A DNA stretch of 64,000 bases from the NCBI RefSeq assembly GCF_007655135.1, contig NC_045128.1:9300001-9364000 (forward strand), in the 5' to 3' direction. Below the pieces are notes generated by a model. The model searched no databases. It was not told the origin of the DNA and was given only the letters and a program-made list of their open reading frames with translations. This document shows, in pieces, positions 13,309 to 26,403 of the stretch. Numbering within the stretch: position 1 is the stretch's first letter; each line of letters starts with the position of its first letter. The DNA is from Punica granatum. Lineage: Eukaryota; Streptophyta; Magnoliopsida; Myrtales; Lythraceae. Made by a program: the position numbers and the translations under genes.

Positions 13309-16300
13309 TCAGCGCTCCCCACGTGGTGGGATCCTCGAAGACGACCAGCTGGACCTCGAGGAGCTGCCCCCAAAGGATGTTCTGTGGTCATCGCCACTGC
13401 GCCACCTGTCACCATCCGGGGGAGCGCGGTCATCCTGCCTGCCACCGCCCCAGCGGTCAGGCTCTGGCGGTGGGGCTGTACTCTCCCCACTGCCCCGCCG
13501 GAACTTGGGCACGTACTTGCCCGGGGCTGGAGCAGCAGCAGCAGCAGCAGCAGGAGGCTCAACAGGACGGGCCCCGACAGGTGGCTCGAAGGGCCTAGTG
13601 GGTTCAGCTGTCCTTCCCAAAACAGCCTCTTTCTCTAGCCTTGCCTTTTCCTCGAGCTCCCTTTCTCTCTGCCTTTGTTTCTCAGCAATCTCATCCAATT
13701 TGGCCTTTCTCTCGGCCTCTTCCTTCTTCCGCCTCTCTTCCTCTGCAAAAGTTAGATATGGAGCATAAACGGTGAGCTCACTCATATTTATAGTGTCACA
13801 GAAAGAGAAGCATGTAAAGGGATTGATATTCAGAGTGCGTGTACCTTCAATCCTGCGAGCTTCGGCTTCCCGTGCCTCCCTTTCACGCCTCTTCTGCTCT
13901 TCGATCAAGAAGAACTTGCGCTTTCTCAGGATTTCCCTCTCCTGTTTACGAGCTTGGAGCTCTTGCCTGATTTGCTCCTCTCTCTGAGCTCTCAATCTGT
14001 CATAATCTACCTGCCTACGCTTCATGACTCTTTCCTGGAATATCACCTGAAGCAAATGACAAAAGAAACCAAAAGTTTTTTACTCCAAGTTGATATGTAA
14101 ATATCCATAGGTGTATTGTACCTTATGGATGGTAGTATCTGGTCTCAAAACATGCCATGGGTAGATTTGAAATTCACAATTTTAAAAAGCTGAAGTGCCC
14201 ATTAAGTCAATAACAAGAATCAGCAAATATATCTAAAATCCCAGAAAAAAAATGACTAGATTAACGGATGTCAATGTGTTACAATACGTATAAGGGCCTC
14301 GGACCTTGTTCTCAGCCATGCGGGCCAGCCTGTTCTTTTCCTTAAGGTCCCCATCATGGCGCTGTCTGCTGAGCTCAATTTCTTGCTGAAACACCAGATA
14401 TAACCATGAAACAAGGTCAACAAAAATTGGTGATAACAAAACCTATTGTCAAACTTCAAACAATTACTCTATTTTTGACAATTATATGGGGTTTATCGTT
14501 GCTTATCCCAATTTATGTATACACCACAGTTTGCGATATATCATCCCTGAAATTGCAAGTAGAGATGATGAAATTTCCACATTCAAGAAAGAAAACCACC
14601 TGCTGCTCACGTTCATGAAGCTCCTGCTCCTTCACCAAGTGCTCTTTGAAAGCAGCCTCAATTAAAGGAGTGGACTCCTCTCTCTTCGCTCTCTCAAGGT
14701 AATCCATTGTCTTAACCAGTTTTTGCAACTTCTTCTCCATCTCCTGACGCTCTCTCAGTTGCTCAGTCCTAGCAAGCTCCATCACTGATTGTTTCGTCAC
14801 TTTCTCCTGAGCAAATGCACAAATTTAATGTTCAGGTCGCTCAGCTCATATAAACAAGCAGCAAACATATTCAAAATGCATCTTCAACTCACTCCTTCCA
14901 GAATTGGTTTCTTCCCCTTTCTTTTCCCTTTAACAGCTTCCTGAAGTAGAGCTTGTGCTTCTTGGAGTTCTCTTTCTTCTATCTCCCTAAGAATCCTTTG
15001 GTTCTTCCTTTGCTCATATTCAGATGCAAGTCTCTTTTGTTCCGCCTCTTCAGTTATCTTTTGCATTTTCAACCTCCTAGACTCCTCCTCGCGTTCCTTT
15101 ATAAAATTCAAAAGGAAACACATACATTAAAAATTAAAATAAATTAATATGTACACCCTACACGATTAACCAGAGGAGACAACGAACTACTCGGTACATA
15201 CCATTTCCAAAAGCTGGCGTTCATGCTCTTCCTTGCGTTTCTCAATAATAGACTTCCTGGCAAGGAGTCTCTTGTGCTCTCTGTCAACAGTCTCCGCAAG
15301 GCTTGGCAAGATATCACCAAGTTTTGACCCCTTCTTTCTAGGAGGATCAATCATTGCCCTCACTCTATTTAAATTTTCAGCAAGAACAGCAAGGTGATCT
15401 CTCAGGACATCTGAATCAAGACCCTGACAGATGTGAGCAAGGAAAAACCCGATCAACTCAAAGGCCACATAATGAAATATAGCCAGTTCAAATCATCCAC
15501 ACTAATGAAACACAAGCATATGCTCACAGCTTAAGGCTTCAAACACTAACCTTATCTCCAAATAGAACTACTCCTTTGGCATGATCAATTTTCAATGCCA
15601 AAAACTTGTGCTTAACTGCATCCACAGATATCTTCTCCACAACTAAGAGATTGAAAAATGGGATAAGCTGTGCCAAACTCTCAATTTTCATTGTCCGATA
15701 AACCTGAGACACCTGTAAAATAGAACAGAAAAGAGAAGAAAACTCAAAATTGTTTCATTTATCAAAAAGAGGTTGAGGTAGAGAAAACCGTATAGTCACA
15801 AAAATAGACACTAGCCAACGATTAAGCACCTGCTGAAGCACCCTCAAGGTGGCAATTTTTTCCAAGGCAGGAACATATTGGGACAACTGCACCTCAGGGA
15901 TAGAAGAAGCTGACGCAAGCCTACCCCCAAGTTTAGAGATCTTGGTCAGTAAGGGCTGAACCTTCATGGCAAGATCCAAAGGCAAGAACTCATGTTCCAG
16001 AAGATGGTAAAGATCTTTCACTTCCTGAGTTGCACAGTTAAGTACACCTTTTGCAACCTATATATTCAGAGCATATAAGAATTGCATAATCAGCCGATGC
16101 ATTAATGATAAGAAAAAAATCATGAGGGACCACCCAGTGCAAAGACTTATGCAGCCAAGTATCAACTGAGGTCAAGTTTTCTCACCAGTTCAGCAAGGAG
16201 AGATGACCGTGAAAGCTGGAGGAAGAAAAGCAGGTCAGAATAGCTAAAACAGGGAAGAATTACCAAAATGCAAAGAAATTCAAGACCGCTCAAGTTACCG

Positions 16301-18225
16301 TTTCTCTACTCTCCACTTTGGGGTCCACATTGAACCCAATAAGGTCCGCCATCCTGAGGTTACGCTCTTTCTCATTTTCAAGTTCTAAGTGTGATGCTCT
16401 ATGAGAATGATCGTAAGGGACCACAGAAAGTGCAGCCAAAACAACAGATGACGCAATCAATTGCAGGTCTTTTTGGCTCAAGTTCTTATTAAAATTTTTC
16501 TGAATATTAAAGAGCTTCAACCAGGCATAAGCATGATAAAGATGGCTGGATGAGATTCGGAAAATCTCAGTCAACTTTGCATAATAAACCACCATAAGGG
16601 ATGCCTTGGGCGTCTTCTTAACCATGCACATTAAACCATAGATATCCTCAACAGAACGAAAAGCTTCCTGCAGGAAAAGGAATCAATATTTCTCAAATAC
16701 AGCAATTTGAGAAACCGTACCAAATTCAATTTTGAGAATGAAAGATAATGCTCAGAGTTGATAGATACCTGCCACATTTCAAGTTCAGTAGCAACCTTCA
16801 ACTGCTCAAATCTTGTATCAAGATAAAGCTGCAGACTCTCTGGAGCAGATAAGTCAGGTCGGTCCCTTTGATCGCGGTACTTGTTTAGATTAGCCAAATG
16901 ATTTCTAATAATTTCACACAGCCTACGGAACTCGGTTGTCCGTTTGTACTGCTTGCAGAATTGAAATGCTCGATGTGCGGTCATCTGTGCAATAACAAGA
17001 AATTTCAAGGATCTCACTCAACTGGAGGCACCATTAGAAGATAATGCAGTGACTTCACGGGGTCAAAATTGTTTCTGACAATTATTGAAATCTGAAAACA
17101 TCTTCACACAATCTATCATTTGCAACTCTTCTTGTACTTTAAAAGCTAAAGAAGAGGACTTCATTAAACACACCACCATCATACACAAAGTACATATAAA
17201 AAGTGAAACAAGAACATACATATCATGTACAAAATATATCAAGAAAAACACATGATATACAGCATACACTAGACATCATGGAACATCCTATCCAAAATCA
17301 TTTTACAGTAAAAGCCTCTCCTGATGTCCAGAGAAAATACTGCAGGCAGCACAAAGACTTCCTATCCAATAGTCAAGAATAGATGCCTGCTTTAATCTAA
17401 AATGTTAAGTTTGGCGTCACGGGTACCATCTCATGCCCATGCCCAAACAGAGCATCCAGCAGAGCTGTCTGAAAATGCCAATCAACCAATGGTATCATAC
17501 TGTAAGTTTTTAAGAGAGAAATTACCGCATAGAGAGCTTCCAACTTGGAGTTGTTCCTCAATATCTCAAGCACTGTTCTATAAGTTTCCCACAGAAACTT
17601 GAACCAAGGTGTAACCAACTCCCGATCAGAACGATCTTTTCCTTTTTCTCCGCTAACATAACTCAGCATCAGATCCTCTGGTCGTTTATCTGCCTCGAGG
17701 TCATCAACGTCGAGAGCTTCTTCCAAAGCCTCAGCCTGACTGCGAGCCTGCTCTGCTTTCTCGGTCGAGAGATGCATGAAATGCTTAATGACTTCTTCGA
17801 GAGAGGTAACATTTACTTGCTGGCACACAATCCGGTATTGGATGAGGCCATCCTTGGCAAACCTCCCTCTTCTCATGTCAACACAAAGCTCGATGTACTT
17901 GAACATGATCCGCTCGAGGGTCTTCTGCCATGCTCGGGACCTCTTTGAGGTGATAATATCATGAAGTGCTTGCAAAGCATCTTGCTTTTGCCCAACATTT
18001 ATCAATTCTGTATTGATACAATACTTCCAGTCAGTTCAGCCCAAAAACTGGTTATATAAGATCAACAAACCGATGTGATTCTGCAGAACTAAGACTACTG
18101 CATAATTTCAAAGTACCAGAAAATGAGTATTTAAGAAGCTGTCAGCTGAGAATATATTATGAAACCTCAAAAAACTCACCTTCAGCTCGCTTCAATGCGT
18201 TCTCAGGTTTCACAAACGAAGACAT
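13309..18225 (-). CDS. TIF3A1: eukaryotic translation initiation factor 3 subunit A (eIF3a), thirteen coding exons
   Basis: Encodes the large scaffold subunit of eIF3, which organises the PCI/MPN octamer and links mRNA to the 40S subunit. Inferred exons, 5' to 3' on the minus strand: 18225-18180, 18007-17526, 16984-16769, 16667-16299, 16215-16186, 16057-15830, 15712-15551, 15423-15202, 15096-14893, 14806-14600, 14385-14305, 14046-13845 and 13742-13309. All are GT-AG and the frame closes at 960 residues. The N-terminus [20 protein letters not shown] matches plant eIF3a. [12 protein letters not shown] and [17 protein letters not shown] mark the helical region before the PCI domain (about 300-510). 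Residues ~550-830 are a charged coiled coil rich in EE/KR. The tail has an alanine run (about residues 866-872), KYVPKFRR and a Gly/Arg/Ser-rich end. The family is highly conserved, so the call is firm; individual splice sites are inferred. Confidence 0.95.
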
Positions 18226-19015
18226 TATTCAATTCAGCTCACAGCCTGGTCAAATATGGAAAAATATATTTCATCACCATGGTCAATACATAAATCCCTG
18301 TCTAGAACCACGAAAGAACATGTGCACACGCATGACAATGCCATAAGTTCGGAAAATCCTAAATTGATATATTTTTTAACCGGACGATTACACTCTTCCA
18401 ATGTCCACCCCCTGCCCAGCGAAGGTCGGGTCGGACCTGGCCAATAAAAAAGGGGAAAAAAAAAACAAGAGCTGCTTAAATGAAATTTACAAGAAAAGCA
18501 CAAAGCCTGTTCATCCCAAATTCCGAGTAGCTCAGTGCTCGAATTCAACATCTAACCCAAATCAAAGCTGAACCAAACCAATCCATCCAAATAAAAAATG
18601 AACGTGAACAAATTCAAATACGAGATCGATTTCTTCCTGACATTTCGGACTCTCTATTCATAATCGACCAGACCGACAACCACGCTACCGGCTAATAAAA
18701 CAGCTAATCAACAATGGAATGACTAAATTACACAGTGTGAGGGCAGAGGAGCAGCAGCAGCGTCGGGCTCGGTAGTGAGCACACGGCAACTCAACGTCCA
18801 CTGGGACGCAACAGCTGGTTGGGCTCGCGAGGAGCCGCAACAGCTCGCCGGTGAGAAGGAAGAGAACGAGACTGAGCAAGATGGAGGCAGATACTTACGG
18901 AGGTGGTGAGTGGCGAGGCGGACCGGCCGAGCGCTAGCGCGAGCACGAGCAGAAGAAAGCAGCTGTATTGCGGCTCGCCGCCGGATTCAAACCCTAAAAT
19001 CGCAAGGACAAGAGG
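18226..19015 (-). promoter_or_regulatory. eIF3a 5' leader with a leader intron
   Basis: On the minus strand a GC-rich leader (about 19010-18899) ends in CACCTCC|GTAAGT, a strong donor. A matching acceptor, TTTGACCAG, ends at 18246, and the start codon context AATAATG follows. This gives a ~650 bp intron in the 5' untranslated region, common in highly expressed plant housekeeping genes where leader introns can raise expression. The transcription start is inferred only. Confidence 0.6.
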
Positions 19016-19388
19016 CAAGGAACGACTAGGTTACCGTCTGACTAAACCTTTTTTTTTTTTTTTAACCGTTCAAGGGGCCGTTTGGTTCATGTAAATTGAA
19101 AGGGAACGGGGAATTGGACTTGGAATGATCTTTGATGTGTGTTTTGAGGGGAATGGGAAACGATACAATCAAGAGAGAGTCATATCCACAGATAGAACCA
19201 TTTTTAAAATTTTATAATCACGTCAAATGGTTATAAAATAACGATGATCGCATCATAACACGTAAAATAGGAAGATTTCATTTATTATATAGGATATATG
19301 GGATAGGATATCCTCACCAATGACAGAAAAACTTAGTCCAAGGTATATACATTTCAATTAATACATCAATCAACTGTTAAATCTAAAA

Positions 19389-21243
19389 GAGCATACTAAC
19401 AATTTAGTCCATGAGTTATCGAGTTTACATCACTTGATTCTCGAGTTATTTTTTTCAACCCCTTGGATCCTTGAGTTATCAATTTTACATTAAGTAGGTC
19501 TCTATATTCATCAATTAGGTTTCTATGTTCATCAATTAGGTCCCTAACTAAGTGAGATACATCATTTTGGTCCTTGAAAGATTGATTTTACATCAGTTGG
19601 GTCCCTAACAGATTTGATTTTATATCAATTAGGTCCCTGACTAACGGATGTTAGGGACGTAAATGATGTAATGGAATTTCAACCCTATCTTCCCCAACAG
19701 AATTGCAACGTCCAGTGCCATTCGTTAAATCCCATAAGGAAAATGTGACGTGACAATCGGACAACGTTAAAATTATATTATTTTAATTATATTTTATCAA
19801 AATGACACTGTTTTTTTATTTTTTCAAAAATTAAAATTTTCTTCTTTTTTTCACTGAAAAGCTGACATTTAAGCCCTTCCCTTCCCTCTCTGTTTAGGGC
19901 TGAAGAGACATACTAAGGAGGGCTCCCCTATTGGCCATCACCCCTTTGGTCAAGGTGATTGGACTCCAATGACCTCGCTCAAGGAGGCCATGGCTTGCGC
20001 CCCTCCCCATGGTTTGGCCCCTTCCCCATCTCTCTTTCTTGTAACTCTTGCCTTCTAATCTGAGAACCTGATATGAAGTCTCTTTTCTCAACCTTGATTG
20101 GAAGGTACTGTCCCTAATCGGCAAAATTCGACCTTGTTTATAGGGCTTTATCATGGCCAACGGTGGTAATCGAGAAGACATTGGCGACGCAATTAATCAA
20201 GGCTCTGGTGGAGGATGGTGACGAAGATCTCTTGTTTGTAGATTATTGATGCTTGCCGTGCTGATGAGAGGTTGAAGCCCTTGTTGAAGCTCAATGCGTC
20301 GAGCGGTATGGTTGAGGATCAATTGCTGACTCAATTAAGCCAGGTATATGTTGGATAAATCAATAAACTTTCATTTGACTAAGGGAGGAGCCTCAAATCT
20401 TCGACGGAAAGCCAAGGAAACTCATGGTGGAGCGGAGAGGGGGCAAAGAAGGAAGAAGTTGTGTTTTGGCAGAGCTGACTACGGATGGATTGTCGGAGAT
20501 GGAGGCCCGCCGACTATGTACCGCCTGAGATGGTGACCTGTGGCGCTGGTGACTGAAGATGAAGGGCTCGCGATGGCCGGTGGAGCCTTCGTTTCCCCAA
20601 TCGGTCTTCCCACAATAGAAAGAACAATTCTCTTTTCCAATAAAACACCAAAACGATGTCGTTTTGGTAAAATATAGTTAAAATAATGTATTTTAAATGT
20701 CATATGGTTGCCATGTCACCACGGGATTTAAAGAAAGTACAAATGGTGGATGTAGAGACCAAATTGATGTAGCATTTAATCTGATTTAACACCATCAACC
20801 TCTTAATTTAACGGAAGGACCTAACTAATATAGTAAAAGAACTTACATAGCGTTTGCTAACGAAATTAAGTTTGATTTAATTTAATTTAGTTTGATTTGA
20901 GGATATAAAGACAAAAGTAGTTGAAAAAAGTATGTGAGATAATTTGAAAAAGATAATAAAAAAATAATGATTGTGTTGTTCAATTAATATAACAAAAGGA
21001 TTAAATTGAGGTGCCGGGGACTTCAGGGACTTAATTGATGTAGCAATGGACCTTTTTGATGTAGCAAAGGACCTATGAGATGAAGCAAATGACTGACTTG
21101 ATGTAGCAAAAGGACCTAAGTGATGTAAAAGGATTTAACTGATGCAAATTTCATAACTCAAGAATCTAAGTAATGGAAAAAATAACTCGTGGACCCAAGT
21201 GATGTAAACCCAATAACTCAGGGACCAAATTGTTAGTTTACTC
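19389..21243. mobile_element. Mutator-like element with long TIRs and a probable captured exon (Pack-MULE candidate), 1,855 bp
   Basis: The left terminus is GAGCATACTAACAATTTAG and the right terminus, reverse-complemented, is GAGTAAACTAACAATTTGG. Inverted similarity continues about 130 bp or more inward (for example gagttat-gtttacatcactt on both arms). It is flanked by a perfect 9-bp direct repeat, aatctaaaa, at 19380-19388 and 21244-21252, the Mutator hallmark. Subterminal arms carry many copies of a catcaattaggtccct-like phrase. The interior (19880-20620) is GC-richer than the arms and holds an exon-like segment. No transposase was seen, so it is non-autonomous. A gtttggttt-type AT-rich MITE may be nested at 20840-21000. 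Confidence 0.85.
20242..20343 (+). pseudogene. exon-like fragment captured inside the Mutator-like element
   Basis: An open segment of 34 codons reads IIDACRADERLKPLLKLNAS and continues SGMVEDQLLTQLSQ, ending exactly at a good donor CAG|GTATATG. The amphipathic, well-behaved sequence and the splice site look like a real exon moved into the transposon. I do not recognise the parent gene securely. Flanking sequence on both sides is out of frame. Confidence 0.5.
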
Positions 21244-21490
21244 AATCTAAAACAATAATTGATAAACTTTATGGAATAACTAATATAACTTGAAATATCG
21301 AGCTACTTATAACATATTTTTTGAATTATTGTTTTATATATCCTAATTTAGTCACATTTGTATGTGCTTAAAAACTTAGCTAATTAAATTAATTTTTTAG
21401 TGCTTTTGTCCACATGATTGAATATCTTCGAAATTAAATATAAATAAATTTATTGTTGAATATGAAATTCACCTTGTTGACCTATAAAAG

Positions 21491-23677
21491 GGGAGAACTA
21501 AAGAAATGATCCTATAAGTTTGCCTTTTTTATGTTAAGTCCTGTAAGTTTTATTTTGGCATTTTCAGTCTTAAATGTTTGCTTCATTAGATACTTATGGT
21601 CCAAATCGTAACTGACTATTAACCAATGTTGACGTGAATATAAACAGCGTTAGATCTTTTTCATTTGTATATAAAATGCCTATGTGAAAATTAAAAGAAT
21701 TACAATGATGGTCCTATAAGTTTTTCATTTTTCGAACTTGAGTATTATAAGTTCAATTTTGGAAAAAGCAATCCTAAATCATTTCAAAATGTGAAAATCT
21801 TGGTCCATTTCGTAGACGGCCATTAATGGATGATAACGTGGACTTAACGCCGTGAAAAAACTTACAGTTGACAGTTAATATGGCACATGTGGAACAACCA
21901 TCGCACGCCACTTTAGAAAATTCTTAAAGATTTTAAAAGAAACATAAAAATTAGAAATGAAAATTTAAAAATTGAAAAAGATTAATCAAAATTAAATAAA
22001 ATTTTAAAAATTTTAAAATATCTTTTTTAATTTTAAAAAATTAAAATAACTAAAAGTTTTAGAAAAATAGAAGAAAATTTCAAAAAATTGAATAAATTAA
22101 TAAAATTAATAGAAAATTTTAAAAAAATAAAAAAAAATAAGAATTCAAAAAAATTCATAAATTTCATAAAATGTTCAAAAAAATTAAAAGATTCAGAAAA
22201 AAATTAAACAAAAAATAGCAAGCTAGGAAAATAATAAATAAGAAAATTAATATTAAAAATAACTATATAATTTTTTTTTTAAAAAAAGTGGATGATAATT
22301 TTCAAACTCGTCGAAGAATAAAAATGGGATGGGTAGTTATTAAGATATCAAATAGGGTGAGGTTGTCTGAGGCTTTGGCCAGAAGGCCCCCATTTTTGAT
22401 CCTTTCATCCTCCCGGTCTGTTTCTTTCAAAGAGAACAAGAGGGAAGGATCGAATCAGGGGCTGGGCTCCCCCTTTCGTTCATAGCTGCCTCCAACTACC
22501 TCATTGGGAAAGGGGAGTGACTTGAAGATGTCTCTCGATCTGGCTTTTTCCTTTTCTATTTCTCTGCTCGAAATGGAAAGACAAGGGGGAAGGAAGTACC
22601 ATATTAGAGAGCCCTTCCAACTACCATTCCTTTCCGCATCTGTCATTCCGTCCTTTATCTCTCTATTTTGAACAGAGAAATAAGGTGGCAAAAGACCAGA
22701 TCAAGGGAGTCATTTAAGCCACCCCTCCCTCTTGGTCACCTCACCGTAGGGAGGGGTGGCCAAACTAGCCCTCCCTTTTCGATATCTCAGCAATTACGTA
22801 GACTTTTCTCATTCGTTGATAAATTTAAAAATGATCTTCCTCGTTTTTTAATATTATATAGTTGTTTTTGAAGATTGTAATAATTTTCCTATTCAATATT
22901 TCCTTAACTTTCAATTTTTAAATTTTTTTTTCTGAAATTTTGATTTTTTCAGCTTTTATGAACTTTTCGTAATTTTTAAACTTTTATTTTAATTTTTATG
23001 AATTTTCATTTATTTTCTTATTTTTGAAAAAAATTTAGAATTTTTTTTGTAATTTTGATTAATTTTACTTAATTTAATGTAGTTTTTCTTCTATTTTTAT
23101 AAAACTTTTAAAATTTTTTAAAAAAATTTAAATTTTTTTGAAAAATTTACTTCTTTTATTTTAAAAAAATTAGATTTTTTTTTTATTTTTATTTAATGTT
23201 GGTTAATTTTATTCAACTTTTAGATTTTTTTCTACTTTATATTTTTTTTTATAAATATTTATGGTGATTGATCCACGTGTGTCATATTAACAGCCAGCTG
23301 TAACCTTTTTTACGGTGTTAAGTCCACATTATTGCCTGTTAACGGCCGATACAAAATTAACCAAAATTGTTATACTTTGAAACAATTTAGCTTTTTTTTT
23401 TTGCAAAGCTGAACTTATAGGAGTCAAGTACAAAAAATAGAAAACTTTTAAGACAATCGATGTCATTATTTTAATCTTCACGTAGGTATTTTAAATACTA
23501 GTAGAAAAGATTTAATGTCTTTTACGTTCGCGTCAGCACCAGTTAACAGTCATTTGTGATTTGGACTATAAGTGTTTAACGGAGTGAATAGTTAAGACTG
23601 GAAAAGCCAAAATGAAACTTATGGGACTCGATGTCAAAAAAGGAAAAACTTATAGGACCATTGTTGTGATTCTTCCC
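21491..23677. mobile_element. long-TIR Mutator-like/foldback element, 2,187 bp
   Basis: The arms 21491-21906 and 23262-23677 are about 415-bp inverted repeats. Matching pairs include cctataagtttttcattttt with its complement near 23640, and gtggacttaacgccgtgaaaa near 21839 with ttttttacggtgttaagtcca near 23310. Candidate flanking 9-bp duplications are ctataaaag (21482-21490) and atataaagg (23678-23686), 7 of 9 identical. Between the arms, two extremely AT-rich stretches surround a GC-richer centre. No transposase was seen. Confidence 0.75.
22290..22800. other. GC-richer centre of the long-TIR element, possible captured DNA
   Basis: About 500 bp with roughly balanced base composition sits between AT-rich flanks inside the element at 21491-23677. 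It has short open frames on both strands (22288-22485 and 22455-22691) but no recognised protein. The composition break suggests captured host or organellar DNA; this is inference. Confidence 0.4.
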
Positions 23678-24280
23678 ATATAAAGGGTACCATTGATGAA
23701 AAAGCAATTTATTTAAAAGTAAAACTAAATTGGGAAACTTAAAAGAATAGGTCCTTAGAACTCTATTAGCACTTTGAAATATTAAATCATTAAAATCCAC
23801 AAGCTAATTCTTATTTTTAATATATAGATTTTCTTTCAAAAGAAATTAAAAAATATGTTACTTTAATTTTATGAATGACATGTGGAGGCTTGAAGAACTC
23901 TTTCTTGAACCTAATACTAGATTAATTCACCAGTGCGATGCATAGGGCCAAAGTCTTTAAACAATAATTTTTAGATTTAATTTACTCTTATTAATGTTAT
24001 ATTATAAAAATTACACAAACTTATAATCAAAACCATTATCATAATTATAATTCATATAAATTTAATGATACAATTATTTTTAGCAAAATTTTGAGTAGTG
24101 AATGAGGAAATAAAGGCATATTGACATATCAAAGTAAAAGATAATCCCTTATAAAAGAATTTTTATAAAAGATGGTGAAATTTAGGAAATTAAAAATAAA
24201 AAACCAAAATGAAAATAAAATTAGAAAAATTAATATCTATTTTGTATAAAAAAATATTTGATTCTGATGTAAACGTAAAT

Positions 24281-25135
24281 AAAAATAATATTTGTCAATT
24301 GAAAACCTCATTTTTAGTGAAAAATACTAAAAACCATGAAGTGTATTTGAAGTGTTTGTAGTAACTGATATTTAGAGTGTAGATTAGTGTTACAATTATA
24401 AACATAAATATGTAATAATAAGGAAGCATGTTCCTCTTAAAGACTCTATTACATAATTAATATTCTTTATACTACCTGACCATTTGGAAAAATAATTTCT
24501 TTCTTTTTAATTGTGAACAAAAAAAAGAGAAATGAGTTTTAGAATATTTTATAGTAAAAATATTATTTTGTCAGTTGAAATACTTCTTTTTAGTGGAAAA
24601 TACTAAATATCATGAAGTATATTTGAAACGTTTGTATTAACTGTTATTTAGAGTGCAAATATGTAATAATAAGGAAACATGTTCCTCAGATTATCTCTAG
24701 CCATAGTTTTTTATTTGAGTCTCTAAAGTGAGTCCATCGTTGCCACATAGTTACCACATTATTCAGAGATACACTCAACAAAAAGAGAAACTCACAACTT
24801 CAATCATAGTCTCTACTTTTTAGTCTCTAAAGTAGGTCCCACATTTGAATTAAAAAAAAAAGAGAGAGCAAAAGCTGCCGCGTAAGGCCCAAAGGCTACC
24901 ACACGGTAGCCGCCTGTTGGTCTCTCATTTGAGAGACGTCGCAGCGCGGAGCATCTCTCCTTCTCTATCGATAGTATTAAAGACTCTATAATGAATATTC
25001 TTTATTATATATATATATATATACACACATATGTACATATGTACCATACTACCCAACTATTTGGAAAAAAATTTTCTTTTTTTTTATTTATGAACAAAGA
25101 AAAGAGAAATGAATTTTAGAATATTTTATTATAAA
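24281..25135. repeat. duplicated ~276 bp AT-rich unit, second copy interrupted
   Basis: Unit 1 (24281-24556) and unit 2 (from 24557) share phrases such as tttagtg-aaaatactaaa, ggaa-catgttcctc, catttggaaaaa and agagaaatga-ttttagaatat in the same order. Unit 2 is split after gttcctc by a 289-bp insertion and resumes at 24977 with ttaaagactctat. Confidence 0.75.
24688..24976. mobile_element. MITE-like insertion in the second repeat unit
   Basis: The neighbouring uninterrupted unit reads catgttcctcttaaagactc, giving an empty-site reference for this 289-bp insertion. Its ends (agattatctctagcc on the left and the complement of gagcatctctccttctc on the right) show weak inverted similarity. The interior is GC-richer. 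No target duplication could be confirmed. Confidence 0.55.
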
Positions 25136-25905
25136 ATTTTTATGGTTGAACATGGCTAAAGGAAAGTTGTCCCTCATAACTCTCCTTTAGCTTAATGTAT
25201 ATATATTTATTTTTTATTTTTTATTTTTTATTTCTAAAATTACATAATATTTTTTAAAAGTAAGAAAGGATTTACATGAATTGTTTACATAACATGATGA
25301 CCTCATAGGAAATCCAACGTCTTAAGAAAAGATTCAAAAGTTATAGTCCTAATTTGCATTTTGTTAAAAAAATAATTATTGGTCAAATAAGTCAAATGGA
25401 GTCCAAGTGCCTATTTTTAAAATAAATGGAGTTATGTGCTATTCCTCTAAGCCTCAAGGGAGGTGAGTGCGTTTTACCCTTTGTTAGGATCTCGATTTTC
25501 GGACGTTAATCACGTGTAGACCACGAGTCTCGAGTGACCTATAAAAAGGGAAAGAATAGGAGGGAATCTCGATTTCCCTCATCGATACTTTAATGAGGAT
25601 ATATCAAAGAAAGGTAGAAGAATTTAACTTAGGGTTTACGGGTACCTGAAAAGGTATTTATAGGAGTCCCGAGATATCTGTATCGGGATATCGTAATCAG
25701 TTTGATGTCTCAAGGTGGGCCTGTGATGGTAAGTCGAGCCAGATGAGTCAAGCTAATTTTCTGGTCCCTGACATAACCCTCCACTCCCGGGAGCTCAAGA
25801 GGTCATGGGGGTGGATCAAAGTCACGTGCCGTTATTATCACATTGTAAGCGATGCGTTTGTCTTAAGAGATCTTCCTCTGGGTTATGAGCAACGCCTTTA
25901 CTTCG

Positions 25906-26230
25906 AGTAGGTTTCTTATCACGTTATGGGCGATGGCCTCGTTACGAGAGGTCTTTAGGCGTCGTGTTATGAGCGATGACCTCATTATGAGAGGTCTTTA
26001 GGCATCGCCTTATGAGTGATGGTCTCATTATGAGAGGTCTTTAGGCATCGCGTTATGAGCGATGGCCTCATTATGAGAGGTCTTTAGGCATCGCGTTATG
26101 AGCGAAAATCTCGTTATGAAATGGTTTTAAACATCGCGTGATAAGTGAAGACCTCATTATGAGAGGGTTTTAAACATCGCGTTATAAGCGAAGACCTCGT
26201 TATGAGAGGGTTCTAAACATCACGTCAGCA
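25906..26230. repeat. tandem array of a 43-bp unit inside the gypsy element
   Basis: About seven to eight imperfect units of the type cgttatgagcgatggcctca + ttatgagaggtctttaggca. The measured spacing is exactly 43 bp between 26051 and 26094. The rightmost units diverge to aagacctc and ggttttaaacat. The array lies between the gag gene and the 3' LTR. Confidence 0.85.
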
Positions 26231-26403
26231 AGTGAAGGTTGAAATAGATCATGATCTTGTATATGCCACGCAATGAATGCTGAAATTTCCTTTAAGAGTC
26301 AGATAATCATAACATAAATGAAAGCATCTTAAGTACTAAAAATAAACTTCCTAAAAGAATAGAAATCACAAGTATTAAAAAATTTCCCTTTTTATGGGAT
26401 ATT

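Noticed and set aside
19077..19388. A MITE starting ggggccgtttggttcatg
   Set aside because: One GTTTGG-type end is visible, but no matching right end or target duplication was found, so no element is claimed.
25906..26230. CRISPR-like regularly spaced repeats
   Set aside because: The units are contiguous 43-bp tandem repeats without unique spacers, inside a plant retrotransposon.
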